DNA of 64,000 bases from Pampus argenteus (lineage: Eukaryota > Chordata > Actinopteri > Scombriformes > Stromateidae). The DNA lies in NCBI GenBank assembly GCA_036937835.1, contig CM072868.1, positions 8,783,501 through 8,847,500 on the forward strand. The letters run 5' to 3'. A program made the translations under genes and the position numbers. Positions 36,319 to 46,436 of this stretch are shown in pieces. The stretch's first letter is position 1; every line of letters begins with the position of its first letter. The notes beneath the pieces were generated by a model, which ran no database searches, was not told the DNA's origin, and was given only the letters and a program-made list of their open reading frames with translations.

Positions 36319-36341
36319 CACACACACACACACACACACAC
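36319..36341. repeat. (CA)n microsatellite
   Basis: About 23 bp of CA dinucleotides; a CTCTGT-type hexamer run follows at about 36453-36483. Confidence 0.9.
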
Positions 36342-37019
36342 TTGTTAACATGAAAATCTAAAAACACATATGTTCGCCAGGCCAAAATATATATATTTTT
36401 ATTTTCTCTGCAAAATAGATTTTTGTTTTTGCTTTTAGGTCACTCACTCTTTGTCTCTGTCTCTGTCTCTGTCTCTGTCTCTCTTGCTCTGTGCGTGTCA
36501 GGGTACATTTGGGACAAACTGCCCGTCTCAGAATGAGTGCAAGTAAAAGGAGAAAGACTCATCGTATATCATCATTTCATTTCACAAACACCAATACACA
36601 CACACACATACAATCACGCATAATGAGGGCACTGTGACATACTAATGGGCTCAGCTCCGCCGTCTACTAACCAGTCCATCACTTCATTCTGTCTCTGTCT
36701 TTATTTCTCTATTTCAAGCTTTATTTCCATCTAAATGGCAACACTTGTACAGCAGGACTTGCCCTCCTGTATTGTTTTTCATGAATTCATCTGGTTCATT
36801 CATAACTTCTTCATTATTTTTGATTAATTAGATGTACCTTTAAAATAATCATAATTCTGTATATATAAATCTATCAATATTAATGTCTACTCATATAAAG
36901 CAGGACACTTGTGGAGTCTCATCTCACTGTCTACTTTTGGCTAATACTGCCCTCTTCTGGAATACATTTGTATTACGTCATGATTTAAAATTTGCAAATG
37001 TCTTATGGATTTTCGTAGC

Positions 37020-37020
37020 A

Positions 37021-37056
<36 letters not shown>
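37020..37056. repeat. (CA)n microsatellite
   Basis: About 37 bp of CA dinucleotides without interruption. Confidence 0.95.
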
Positions 37057-37058
<2 letters not shown>

Positions 37059-37555
37059 GACATCTTAACACACATTTATGCACTCCTCTCACAACTCCAC
37101 AAATACAAGCCAATGCATGCAGGCAAGTATCTATGTTTTACAGTAACTGCACTCAAATTCAGCCACACAGTACAGTTGGAAGGTAATTTACAGTTACAGT
37201 AGTAACTTGTAAGTCTCAAACCCACACCTGCGTGTCTTTTAGTTTTAGTTTAATCCACCTGCTGATGTCAGGTTGGTATGAAATATGGCGCCAGTGTTTG
37301 CTGATGATGTTGGCCAGTATTGAGATGCCTTCAGCAGAATTTAAAAATTATTGAACGTCATACTGTAGGAAGTGAGAGAAAATACTATTTCTGGTGACTG
37401 GTAATACCGAACGCTTTACTGCAAGTCACTCTTGATCAATTGCACAAGAGCGTCTGCCAAATATTGAAAATGTACTTACAGTATGTGTCCATCTTTGACC
37501 AGAGTAGTTTGACTTACAAGGCCAAACACATACTGTAGTCCATAAATTTTACAGA

Positions 37556-37578
37556 TTTTTTTTTTTTTTTTTTTTTTT
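37556..37578. repeat. Poly(T) tract
   Basis: About 23 T residues, roughly 100 bp left of the Tc1-like element. Confidence 0.9.
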
Positions 37579-37677
37579 CAAACCTAGCTGAGAGATTGAG
37601 GTCTGTGCAGGAAAATGTGGAGCCTAAAGTTTTAAAAAATATGTTGCAAGACTGAAAGTTGCCTCCAGTCCGTAAAT

Positions 37678-37876
37678 TCAGAGTGGACATAAAATGAAGT
37701 ATTCAGACGCTTTCACTGTTTTCACATTTTGTCATGTTGCAGTCTTATGCTAAAATCATTGAGAGAGGTATTGAGAGTAGATTGATGAGGGAAAAGGGGG
37801 AATGTAAATCGTTTTAGTATAAGGCTGCATCATAACAAAATGTGAAAGGGTCTGAATACTTTCTGAATCCACTGTA
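37678..37876. mobile_element. Tc1/mariner-like non-autonomous element, about 200 bp
   Basis: The two ends are imperfect inverted repeats of roughly 70 bp. The left end includes 'gaagtattcagacgctttca', 'cacattttgtcatgttgcag' and 'tcttatgctaaaat'. The right end, reverse complemented, reads 'tacagtggattcagaaagta', 'ttcagaccctttcac', 'attttgttatgatgcag' and 'ccttatactaaaac'. The 'cagtggattcagaaagtattcag' type of terminus is familiar from fish Tc1-like transposons. The element ends at a TA, the Tc1 target. There is no room for a transposase, so it is an internally deleted copy. The left terminus is degraded. Confidence 0.72.
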
Positions 37877-38027
37877 TGTAGACTGGTCATGTGATCATGT
37901 GTGAGATGACTTTTAGCAGCACTCACTCCTGTTAAGACTCTGGTCTACCACCAGAGAGCACTCTCATGCTGTATAAACTGGTAAATACAGAAAACAATGT
38001 ATGTATTACTATTAAGGGATTAGTCAA

Positions 38028-38063
38028 CTTTTTGTTTGTTTGTTTGTTTGTTTGTTTTGTTGT
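38028..38063. repeat. (GTTT)n microsatellite
   Basis: Tandem GTTT units, about 35 bp, with an irregular end. Confidence 0.9.
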
Positions 38064-38524
38064 TTAAATAGCAGATAGCACATAACATTACTTATGTATA
38101 TTACCAAATATCTATAATAAAAAACAGATGTTTTAAACCTTCTTTTAACCTTGTGGCATTTTTACTGTCTGATGGTCTGAGAATGTTAAGCGGTTGATAT
38201 TGGATGAACATTTGTTTTGCGTCATCTGGAGCGAGGCCATTTAATGATTCAAAGAGAACCCAACATCTTTTATAAATTGTATAAACACAAGGATATTATA
38301 ACATAAGCTAACCCAAGTCAGTATCAAAAATAAGCTTATGTCATTGCCCCACTGTTGGCCTCCGCTCGAACAAATCCCAACGCCAATAAAGCCGAGGAAT
38401 GCCGAAAGATTACTCTTCATCCAATAGTAATATAGCCACACAAACCCCTATCAGTCCCAGGCAGGGTCTCTTAAGGACATGCACATTCTATTGTACTTAT
38501 CTTACTTTTTCTGCAGGGCAAGGT

Positions 38525-38545
38525 AAAAAAAAAAAAAAAAAAAAA
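38525..38545. repeat. Poly(A) tract
   Basis: A run of 21 A residues on the plus strand. Confidence 0.9.
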
Positions 38546-40313
38546 TCATCTCACATGTCTCTCAGCAGTACATCATGTGCTTTCTAAAGGCTGACCAACA
38601 TTGTAAGCTTTATTGCCAAAATATACTGTAGGCTCTCTATCTGAATCAACATCATCACGATCAGGGACTGTTATGCAACCACAGGAAAGGCACTTGACAC
38701 CATAGAGTGAAAATTCAAAAGTCAACAAGTTTTTTATGTTCTGTTATCTGCATATGTTCCACAGCAAAGTGAATGAATCCTAGTTGTTGTTGTTCACATT
38801 GTGAAAGCTTATACATATTACACACAGGAACATTATGATAGTTCTAAAAACATTAAAACAAGTTTAATCAACATGTTTGATAATCGTGTTAAATTTTTAA
38901 AAAGGATCAGAATTGCAAATTGTCTAAAATGTGTTGAAAAACAAGAAGGATTAAGTTTAGGTTAGATACACTCACATTGTTGACAACTGAACTGCATTTG
39001 CATGAGATTAGTTGAGTTGAGTTTTGGTTGAAGTCCTCGTTCACCATAAACACACACTAAAAAAGTTCAGTAGAGCTCCTAAACTTAATAAAAGCAATGC
39101 AATTTATCTTTTATCCACACGCTTAATATGACTTTATCAAGATGGATTTTGTATATTTTATATTTTCTAACACAATCACATTTCTTTTTTTAAACCTGGG
39201 CTCTATTTTTGCTGCACATCTGAAACACTATGAAAATTAGATTACTCAAAATGGACTCTGTTCCATCAGAAGCACATGAGACAAATGAAAAGTTAACTTC
39301 AGTCTTTCAATACCAAAGTGTCTTTCATTACAAAATTACCGCTTGATGCACGATACAAAAACAAAAAATCTATGTATGTCTATACTATTAGTACAATATT
39401 TTCCTACACATCTCATAACGCAACATGTTTGTTTTTGTAAGTCATTGTAAAATAAATATTGATAAGCATCCAAAATCTGAATGGATGATTCACACATTCA
39501 AACTGCCTACAGTTCGAGCACTTTGAGCTTCTGCTGTGAGATGGTTCGTAGCAGAAAGACAGCAACATAAGTTATTCTGACGCAGCTTAAGTGGTGTGAC
39601 AGCAATTTTACCCTGGATCAGTCTAAATACCACTTTCTAACCATAAACACGCATCTTAACCATAAACACTGAAAGGGCCGGATGTGGGCCGTCTCTGAGC
39701 AGAGTGTAAAGAAGTAGTAATGATGAATAATGGGGTTTTACCTATACTTCATCATACACTCGTCTAATAGAGCCCTGCTCTAGCATAGACTGATCAATCC
39801 CCATGCCAGGTTTTGGTTTTGGTCAGGGAGTAGAGAGTTAATAGACCAAAACAAGGATATGGTGTAAGTTTTTATACATATTTCTAAGAATCAAATGGCA
39901 ACGATTTATAATAACACACTTTACGAAGATTTCACTGACAAATGAAACCATAAATATTTTTTTTTTGTTTTTTTAGGGGATATGTATGGAAAAAGATGGC
40001 ATCTAGGGTCAGAAAGAGTACTAGCTGCACTCATGGGTGTACAGTTATTAAGTAACCTATTGAGTCTCATAAAAGGTCTTGGTTGGGTGTTTTTTTTTTT
40101 TCTTTCGTTCTATAAATGCAAATGACACCTAAATTGCCTGTGTGCACCAAACAAGTGGAATATTTAATGTGGTTGTATTTTCCATCCATGTCATATGGGC
40201 ATCAGTACCCTCAGCGCTCAGTGTGTTTACTGTTTCCAGTGTACAGATAGAGGCTGTACCTGCCAGTGGTCTCACTCCCTATTCACACTACCAGCAACTA
40301 CTACTCCTACGGC
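38546..40313. other. sucnr1 upstream region and 5' UTR
   Basis: No TATA box or clear promoter was identified. A possible acceptor 'tgtttccag' (AG at 40238-40239) just upstream of the ATG-bearing segment suggests that this exon could start at 40240, with a further untranslated exon upstream. An in-frame TAG at 40248-40250 and no ATG between it and 40314 rule out a longer in-frame start in this exon. Confidence 0.4.
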
Positions 40314-40316
40314 ATG
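40314..40316 (+). CDS. sucnr1: sucnr1 coding exon 1: the initiator codon only
   Basis: ATG is followed at once by a perfect donor, 'ATG|gtaagt' (GT at 40317-40318). The next exon has no ATG before the conserved N-terminus: it begins with GTG (Val) directly after a 'tctccag' acceptor (AG at 40508-40509), in phase 0. The intron is 193 nt. Taking GTG at 40510 as the start would be wrong for a nuclear animal gene. Confidence 0.85.
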
Positions 40317-41433
40317 GTAAGTCTTTTTCTAAAACATACGATATTTTAAAATGTGCTGAAAGTGGTTAACACTCAACCTAAAATTAGTTTCTACTGAATA
40401 AGTTACTGAAGACTTTGTTTCTGTTATTACTCATCTGTTTATTTCTTCTCTCCCTCTTTACTCCTTACTTTCCTTTCCTATTACTTCTCCTCCCCTCTCT
40501 GTTCTCCAGGTGATTAATTGTACAGTGGTAAATGATGTGCTGGAGAAGTACTATCTGTCACCATTTTATGGTATAGAGTTCTGCGTTGGTTTCCCAGGCA
40601 ATCTTTTGGCTGTACTTGGTTACATATTTTGTTTGACGAAGTGGCAGAGCTGCAATATTTACCTTTTCAACCTGGCAGTCTCAGACCTTATTTTCCTCTG
40701 TACACTGCCACGCCTCTCCTACCTCTATGCAAATCACCAAAGAGAAACCAGCCCCTTTGCTTGCATTATAAACCGGTACGTCCTGCATGTCAATCTCTAT
40801 TCTTCCATCCTATTTATGGTCTGGCTTAGCATGGATCGCTTCCTGCTCATAAAACATCCGACACGGACCCATTTCCTGCTAAGGCCAAAGACAGCACTGA
40901 TCGTGACCGGGCTGACCTGGCTAGCTGTCAATGTGGAAGTGACTCCAATGATAGTACTGATGGTCCATGACCTGCAGAGGGAAAACAACAGTCGCTGCAA
41001 AGATTTTGCCAGCCTAGTAGGGGGCATCAATGTATCAGGCTACAGCCTGGGGCTAACCGTGACTGGTTACATTCTCCCACTGCTTGGACTATGTGTTTTC
41101 TCCCACCAGATTGCACATCTGCTCCGCGCCCATGAACGGGCTCTACAGCGCAGGACGACTTTCAAGCGGCCTCTAAAGGTCGTTACATCAGCAGCAGTCA
41201 TGTTTCTGCTTCTCTACACTCCATACCATGTGATGAGAAATGTCAGAATTGCATCTCAGCATTGGGTAGGGTTGCATACGTGCACAATGATGTACATAGA
41301 GGGCTTGTACATCTTGACCCGACCGTTGGCCTTCTTGCACAGTGTCATCAACCCCGTCTTCTACTTCCTCATGGGTGACAAGTTCAGAGAGCTCCTAATG
41401 GCTAAGCTCAGAAAGTTGGTCAGAAGAGAATGA
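40314..41433 (+). CDS. sucnr1: Succinate receptor 1 (class A GPCR), two coding exons
   Basis: The coding sequence joins 40314-40316 (ATG) and 40510-41433, giving 308 residues. The product is a plasma-membrane receptor for extracellular succinate. It has seven hydrophobic segments; a Cys86-Cys164 pair for the conserved extracellular disulfide; DRF at 110-112 in place of DRY; HVMRNVRIAS at 241-250 at the end of TM6; TRPLAF at 271-276; and NPVFY at 282-286. Residues equivalent to human Tyr83, Arg99 and His103 are present as Tyr74, Arg90 and His94, and the TM6/TM7 arginines are kept, so the succinate pocket looks intact. NCT (Asn4) is a possible glycosylation site. NRYVLH, YLSxFYGIEF and the TM6 block are almost identical to human SUCNR1, which separates it from OXGR1 and P2Y receptors. 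The C-terminal tail is shorter than in the 334-residue human protein. Confidence 0.95.
40510..41433 (+). CDS. sucnr1: sucnr1 coding exon 2: residues 2-308
   Basis: It is preceded by a long pyrimidine tract (about 40440-40505) and an acceptor. It encodes the whole receptor from Val2 to Glu308 and ends in TGA at 41431-41433. All seven helices are in this single exon, as is usual for this receptor family. Confidence 0.95.
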   Translation: MINCTVVNDVLEKYYLSPFYGIEFCVGFPGNLLAVLGYIFCLTKWQSCNIYLFNLAVSDLIFLCTLPRLSYLYANHQRETSPFACIINRYVLHVNLYSSILFMVWLSMDRFLLIKHPTRTHFLLRPKTALIVTGLTWLAVNVEVTPMIVLMVHDLQRENNSRCKDFASLVGGINVSGYSLGLTVTGYILPLLGLCVFSHQIAHLLRAHERALQRRTTFKRPLKVVTSAAVMFLLLYTPYHVMRNVRIASQHWVGLHTCTMMYIEGLYILTRPLAFLHSVINPVFYFLMGDKFRELLMAKLRKLVRRE

Positions 41434-41765
41434 GCCTGACAAAACTCAACACAAAACTCCTTTCATATGTACAAAAAAGACAACACGTGTAGAAATAGCA
41501 TATCCACACAGGTGAATCAGCTTTATCTTTACATATTGTGTTTTGTTAAAGTTACGTTTTTCTTAAGTGACAAAGTTAGTAACTTGTAATACATTTAAAG
41601 GCCAAATTTAAAATTATTTTTTATTTTAATGGTCTGTAAACATACATATAAATAATGTGCAGATTTCTGTTTGCATTTGTATTTGTTGAGAATTTATTAC
41701 AATATTTGGATTTAGATGAAACTGGGGTTGCATGTTTTGCCATTGTTACAACCACTTTTTAACGT

Positions 41766-41771
41766 AATAAA
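41766..41771 (+). terminator. Likely sucnr1 polyadenylation signal
   Basis: A canonical AATAAA lies about 333 nt after the stop codon, in an AT-rich 3' region. Confidence 0.5.
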
Positions 41772-44700
41772 ATATAACTATGACTCAACTAATAACAATT
41801 AGTCTTTCATTTAAAAGGAAGTATGTTGTAACACACACACACACAGCTGGTTTCCTGTGAGTATTTCTGAGAACTGCTCCCTTCTACCATCTTTGACACT
41901 CTATACCTTACCTAACAGCATGTTTTAAAATTGGATTTTCTACAACTCAAATATTGAAAAAACTGCATGTTGAGCATATTTGTTATCCTTTACACGTAGT
42001 AAAAGAGGACTCTATGATCTTGCTGAAAGTCAGTCAAGAGAAACAGTTTGGTGATTTGATCTCAGTTGTCTTTGTTTTTCATGGGTTTAGCTGATCCCAT
42101 CATGTTATCTAGTACCTAACATTGTGACCTTCTTAACTGCTACACACAAAAAAATCACATAGGTGACAGACACTAAGAATAGATAACTGAAGGACTTTGC
42201 TGATATGTAAACAGTACACATCCTTTGCATCTACATTCATAGGATCGGAAAAAGAAAAATCTCTTTCCTGAATTACATTGATTACTCTGGATAGCTGATT
42301 AGAAAATTATTCTTTTCATACTTTGGAAAAAGCTTCACCTGCCATGAAAAAGTTACTGAAATATGGATATTAGTGTGGTTTGGTCTGTTTTATTGAAATA
42401 TTCTAATATATATTTCTGAAGTTGTAATCATCCTGCAGTCCCAGCTCTAATGAAAACCCCCCTTGTATTGGACTGTCAGTGACCTTTAATGCTTGCTAAG
42501 GCCTTGTATCCCCATTAAACAGATTTAACTTCATAGGGCTTTAGAGCAACAGACAGGATCAGGCGCTTTCTTTCAGTCGTGACTAATCACACCATGCTTG
42601 ATCTGTCATTTCATTTACACTGGCATCTCTCCGGGAATGAGCAAAGGGAAAAGAAGAAAGGGTATAATATTGGGCTGTGTGCTGTGTGTGCAGAAAGTTA
42701 CATGTGAGGGGCAAATATGAAGCCTAAAGCTCTGTTACATATAATGTGATATTATAATGGAATTATACTTTGGGAACATAATTCAATATTACAATTCAGA
42801 CAGCTAAGGCCATCAAGTGCACATGGTCTGCACAGGTACAGAAAGGAGGTTTCTGTATGTTAAAAACATGTTTTTTCTTAAATAAATGACTTATTCCAAA
42901 CAGTAATAATAGTGTAATGACAAAATGATGGTTTGGTTATCAACATTAGTCTGAGACTAGACATTAGAAAAGAAAGAATAATCTGCTTTTACTGGTTTTG
43001 GCTTTAAATCTTTTAGTATTTGAGTTGAAAAATGATATGATTTATTTTCAAGCCTTAAGACAGTGTTACAGAAAACTTGAAAGAAAATCGGGTTCACACA
43101 AAGTACATATTTTTATGAGCGGTGTGTGCGTGCTTACTCACATTCTTATGTATTTCTGCGCAGTCTATACTGTATGTAGGTGTAATCCATGTAAAACCGC
43201 TATACATTATTAACAGTTTTCAGGAATCATATGTCTTAATCCATTTCACGTTACTGTTATTAGCCCTCCATAGCAGTGGAGGAATTTGGAAGCAATTCCA
43301 CCATGTGTAGGATGTATTTTCCATCTACAGAAGGGGGAAAAAAGGGTGCATATACACATACAGTCCCTAAAAGCACACCAGCAACCGAGGCCAGGATACA
43401 GAAGAATATGATAAACATTGTGTATCACATGAATAGTTCCCACTACACCCAGGGGACAAGGAGTATTTTGTTTAAGGTCTCCTGATGAACGAGGCTGACC
43501 TATTTGAATCATCCTTTTGTATAAATGGTTTTGTTCACAATAATGCATCATTCTCTTTGCTATCCACAGGAGAAAAATATTGCATTTTTTCCAACCTCTT
43601 GTGTAGAACGTGCGTAGGTGTGTTTAGTGGTAGATTTATGGACACAGTCTGCAGTATGCTTGCTTATCAACTGTATTATCTCCCTCAGCTGTTGTATATA
43701 CTCCATTAACAGGTCAAACAGGGAACGCTTCACCTAAATGGCACTAAACCACTCCTTTATGATCTAGTATGTCTTTCTCTCTTTACACAGTATGTGATTA
43801 TGCGCACAACAACAACTAATCAGTAGTGAAAACTCAAGTCCATTTATTGATGCAAATATTATGCGCTCCCAGAGGGAACTCATCATATTTACAATTGAGA
43901 ATGTAGCGGTACTTAAGCAAATGAGCCAGGTTTCGCTGATGAATAAAAGCTGGTACACACACACAAACACACAAAGAACAGTATGACCAAAAGCTGGGAC
44001 TGTTTCTTATCAACTGCGACTCTATTTGAACAGTAAAGCTCAGATAACAGCGTTAAGCAGACAGTTACAGGATGATTTTTTTTGTAACTCTAATGCCCTT
44101 GTTATCTTGTTGATAATCATCCCATGTGCAGAGAAGTCAGAAGGTGATATCAACACACAGACACAAAGATAAAGGAGAATAAAGGGCGAGACAAATGAAA
44201 TTAGTTTCAAGCCATCTCCCATATGACTAACAGTAGGACAACCAAACTACACAGACGTGACTGCAGGATATGAGTACAAGCCATAAAATCTCCTGTGCAC
44301 TGTTCAATGAAAGAAATGCATTATGATAAATCATTAAAATTGTCACTTGGCCTCGCACTCGTAACTTCCTCTAACAGCACCAAAGCAGCCTGCATCTATT
44401 ACACAAAGACTTGCCTATATTATGCACCATACTATCTTATTTATTGTGAATATGTAGAAAGTAGACTTACTTTCTTAACTTACTACAGTAAAAGTATGTT
44501 TGAACAAAGAAGGAGGTCAACACACACACACACACCCACACTCAGAGACTTATGATGTGTTTCAAAGATAACGGCTCGAATATAAAATGTTGCCCAAATT
44601 CCTTCATGGATATTATCTCTATCTTGGCCATACTGCTACATCACATGCCAAGCTCAATCATAATCAATCAAGTGTGTGTGTGTGCACCTGGTGTGAAGAA

Positions 44701-45282
44701 TGTTGGGAGGTATGCACATCGTTGCAGCATGGTCCTTACTTACAAATACTAATATCCTGTGTGGAATGTGGCTCATCAAATTTTATTGTGTGCACTCATC
44801 ATTTATACAAGTTGCCCCCAGGAGGCCCTGATGTGCAGCCATTACAAAGCAAACAAGACTTGTAATACATTTGCTGTTATCCCTCTGAAAGTGTGTGGGA
44901 ATGAGACTAGATACAAGAATGTGAGGCGATACAATACACTCTGCAATTTAAATCATTTACCTTATCAACAAATCCAATCATCCTCTGTGTTTGCGTGATT
45001 GCACAATTAAGATCGCTCCTTGTGAAAAACATCATTGTTGTTGTATTCAATAAAATACCATTTGCCAATCTTTGATGCCATCTCTACAACCATTACATGT
45101 TTGTTTTAGTTTTGTGAATATATTAAAACAATCTTAGGTTTCAGTATCAGCTGCACTCAGTGATAAATGTTATCTTTGGCCAAAACTGAATATCATTTTT
45201 GCTGTTGTGAAAATCACTTTTTTCTGCTTTGCTAGGACATACACTAGATTCCTAAAAACCCCTAATGGGATAGTTCAGCCTT
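41772..45282. other. Convergent intergenic spacer between sucnr1 and aadac
   Basis: AT-rich DNA with short CA runs near 41831 and 44520. Small open frames (for example around 43000-43700 and 44300-45000) have no recognisable family similarity. Confidence 0.4.
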
Positions 45283-45500
45283 TTTATTGGTATGCATTAC
45301 TAACTACTGATATTGATGCAATGGACACAAGTTTGGGTAGCAGCTCCTGTAGTGGAAAACAAGAGTGAGCAGCACCACACAGGGCCAGCTAGCCAGCAAA
45401 AAAAAAAAAACACACAACCACAAAACAACGCACAAAAAAAATTTAGCCATCCGAAACACAACAATCTTTGAGATATTCTACAGTTTGATTTTTTTCCCCT
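45258..45500. repeat. Possible dispersed repeat
   Basis: Phrases such as 'gggatagttcagccttttta', 'ttgatgcaatggacacaagt' and 'gcagctcctgtagtgga' resemble a repeat common in fish genomes. Boundaries and class cannot be given. Confidence 0.3.
45283..45288 (-). terminator. Candidate aadac polyadenylation signal
   Basis: AATAAA on the minus strand, about 530 nt after the stop codon. It sits inside a possible repeat, so the assignment is weak. Confidence 0.25.
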
Positions 45501-45815
45501 CAGATCTATCTCAGTAGTATTGTGTTTGTTGGAGAATAAACACTATATTGTACTTGAGCAATAGTGTCACATGTTATGAACAAAACCTGAACTAATTTTT
45601 TCAAAATATTGATCCCTATTGGTATCTAATGTGGTATAATGCATGAGCAGAAAAATATTACGTTAATATATTTCTTAATATATTTACATTAAAGTAGTAA
45701 GTTGAACACCAAATGGAAAAGATTAGCTCCTAGCCAAACACTGGTGCACTGTGTGGGAAAAAAAACGGAATGAAAAGTGATAGTCAAGAGGTTGTTTTTT
45801 GTTTTTTGTTTTTTT

Positions 45816-46436
45816 TTACAAGTTTTCCTTGAGCCATTTGACATAGTTGTCTGTCATACGGCGTCCAATCAGGAAGTCAGTTGGCCACACGGTGAACATC
45901 AGCGCTCCATGAAATCCTGTGTCATAGTGTTCATGGGTGACCTCCACACCAGCCGCACGGAGCCGTGTGACATACATGATCCCATCATCTCTGAGAACGT
46001 CATACTCAGATGTCAGAATGTAGGCCTTGGGCAGGGAGCGTAAGGCTGCGTCAGGAACCAGCAGGGGTGATGCCCGTGGGTCAGCAAAGGACTGAGATGA
46101 TCCATCAATCCCAACTGCCTGCTCTGCACCTCTCTGCACCACAGCAGGAGCACTATAGTTGTATTTTCTATGGTATGTTTCTGGCAGGAAGGCGCTCCAG
46201 TTCACAAACTTCAGAAGGCTGGAAGACTCGGGGTTATTGTGGGTGTTGGCCATCATTGCTCTGAAAAGGGCCTTGTCGCTGGTGAAGTACTCACTCCAGA
46301 AGCGTATCATGAGAGTGCGGGGCAAAATGGGCATGTCCTGATTCTGCTGATAGGAGGGTGTGTTGAGGTCTAGAGCCTGCAGCACTGGATAGATGAGTGC
46401 TTGGGCCTTCAACTGAACCTGCTGTCTGGGTTCTTT
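45816..46436 (-). CDS. aadac: aadac exon 5: residues 205-410, Asp/His of the triad
   Basis: The acceptor 'catagttacag' has its AG at 46438-46437, and the 621-nt exon ends at TAA (45818-45816). It starts KEPRQQVQLKAQALIYP, which aligns with the human segment before 'LIYPALQPLD'. It contains the lid region with FWSEYF, KFVNWSAFLPE, Asp350 and His380. Because the exon is entered by splicing, the Met-less start of the open frame near 46412 is not the true beginning. Confidence 0.93.
   Translation of the reverse strand, partial: KEPRQQVQLKAQALIYPVLQALDLNTPSYQQNQDMPILPRTLMIRFWSEYFTSDKALFRAMMANTHNNPESSSLLKFVNWSAFLPETYHRKYNYSAPAVVQRGAEQAVGIDGSSQSFADPRASPLLVPDAALRSLPKAYILTSEYDVLRDDGIMYVTRLRAAGVEVTHEHYDTGFHGALMFTVWPTDFLIGRRMTDNYVKWLKENL

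Larger units (their letters stand above)
30284..37555. other. Non-coding stretch with microsatellites
   Basis: Apart from the simple repeats listed separately, no exon, RNA gene or repeat family was recognised. It lies upstream of both mbnl1 (minus) and sucnr1 (plus), so distal regulatory DNA may be present, but nothing specific can be named. Confidence 0.4.

Noticed and set aside
40142..40369. Plus-strand 75-codon open frame overlapping the sucnr1 leader
   Set aside because: It is out of frame with the receptor, crosses the gtaagt donor and has no recognisable similarity.
40510..40512. GTG as the sucnr1 start codon
   Set aside because: A splice acceptor sits directly before it and an ATG with a perfect donor lies 193 nt upstream in phase. 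GTG is simply codon 2 (Val).
45777..46373. Plus-strand open frames opposite aadac exon 5
   Set aside because: They are antisense shadows of a well-supported coding exon.
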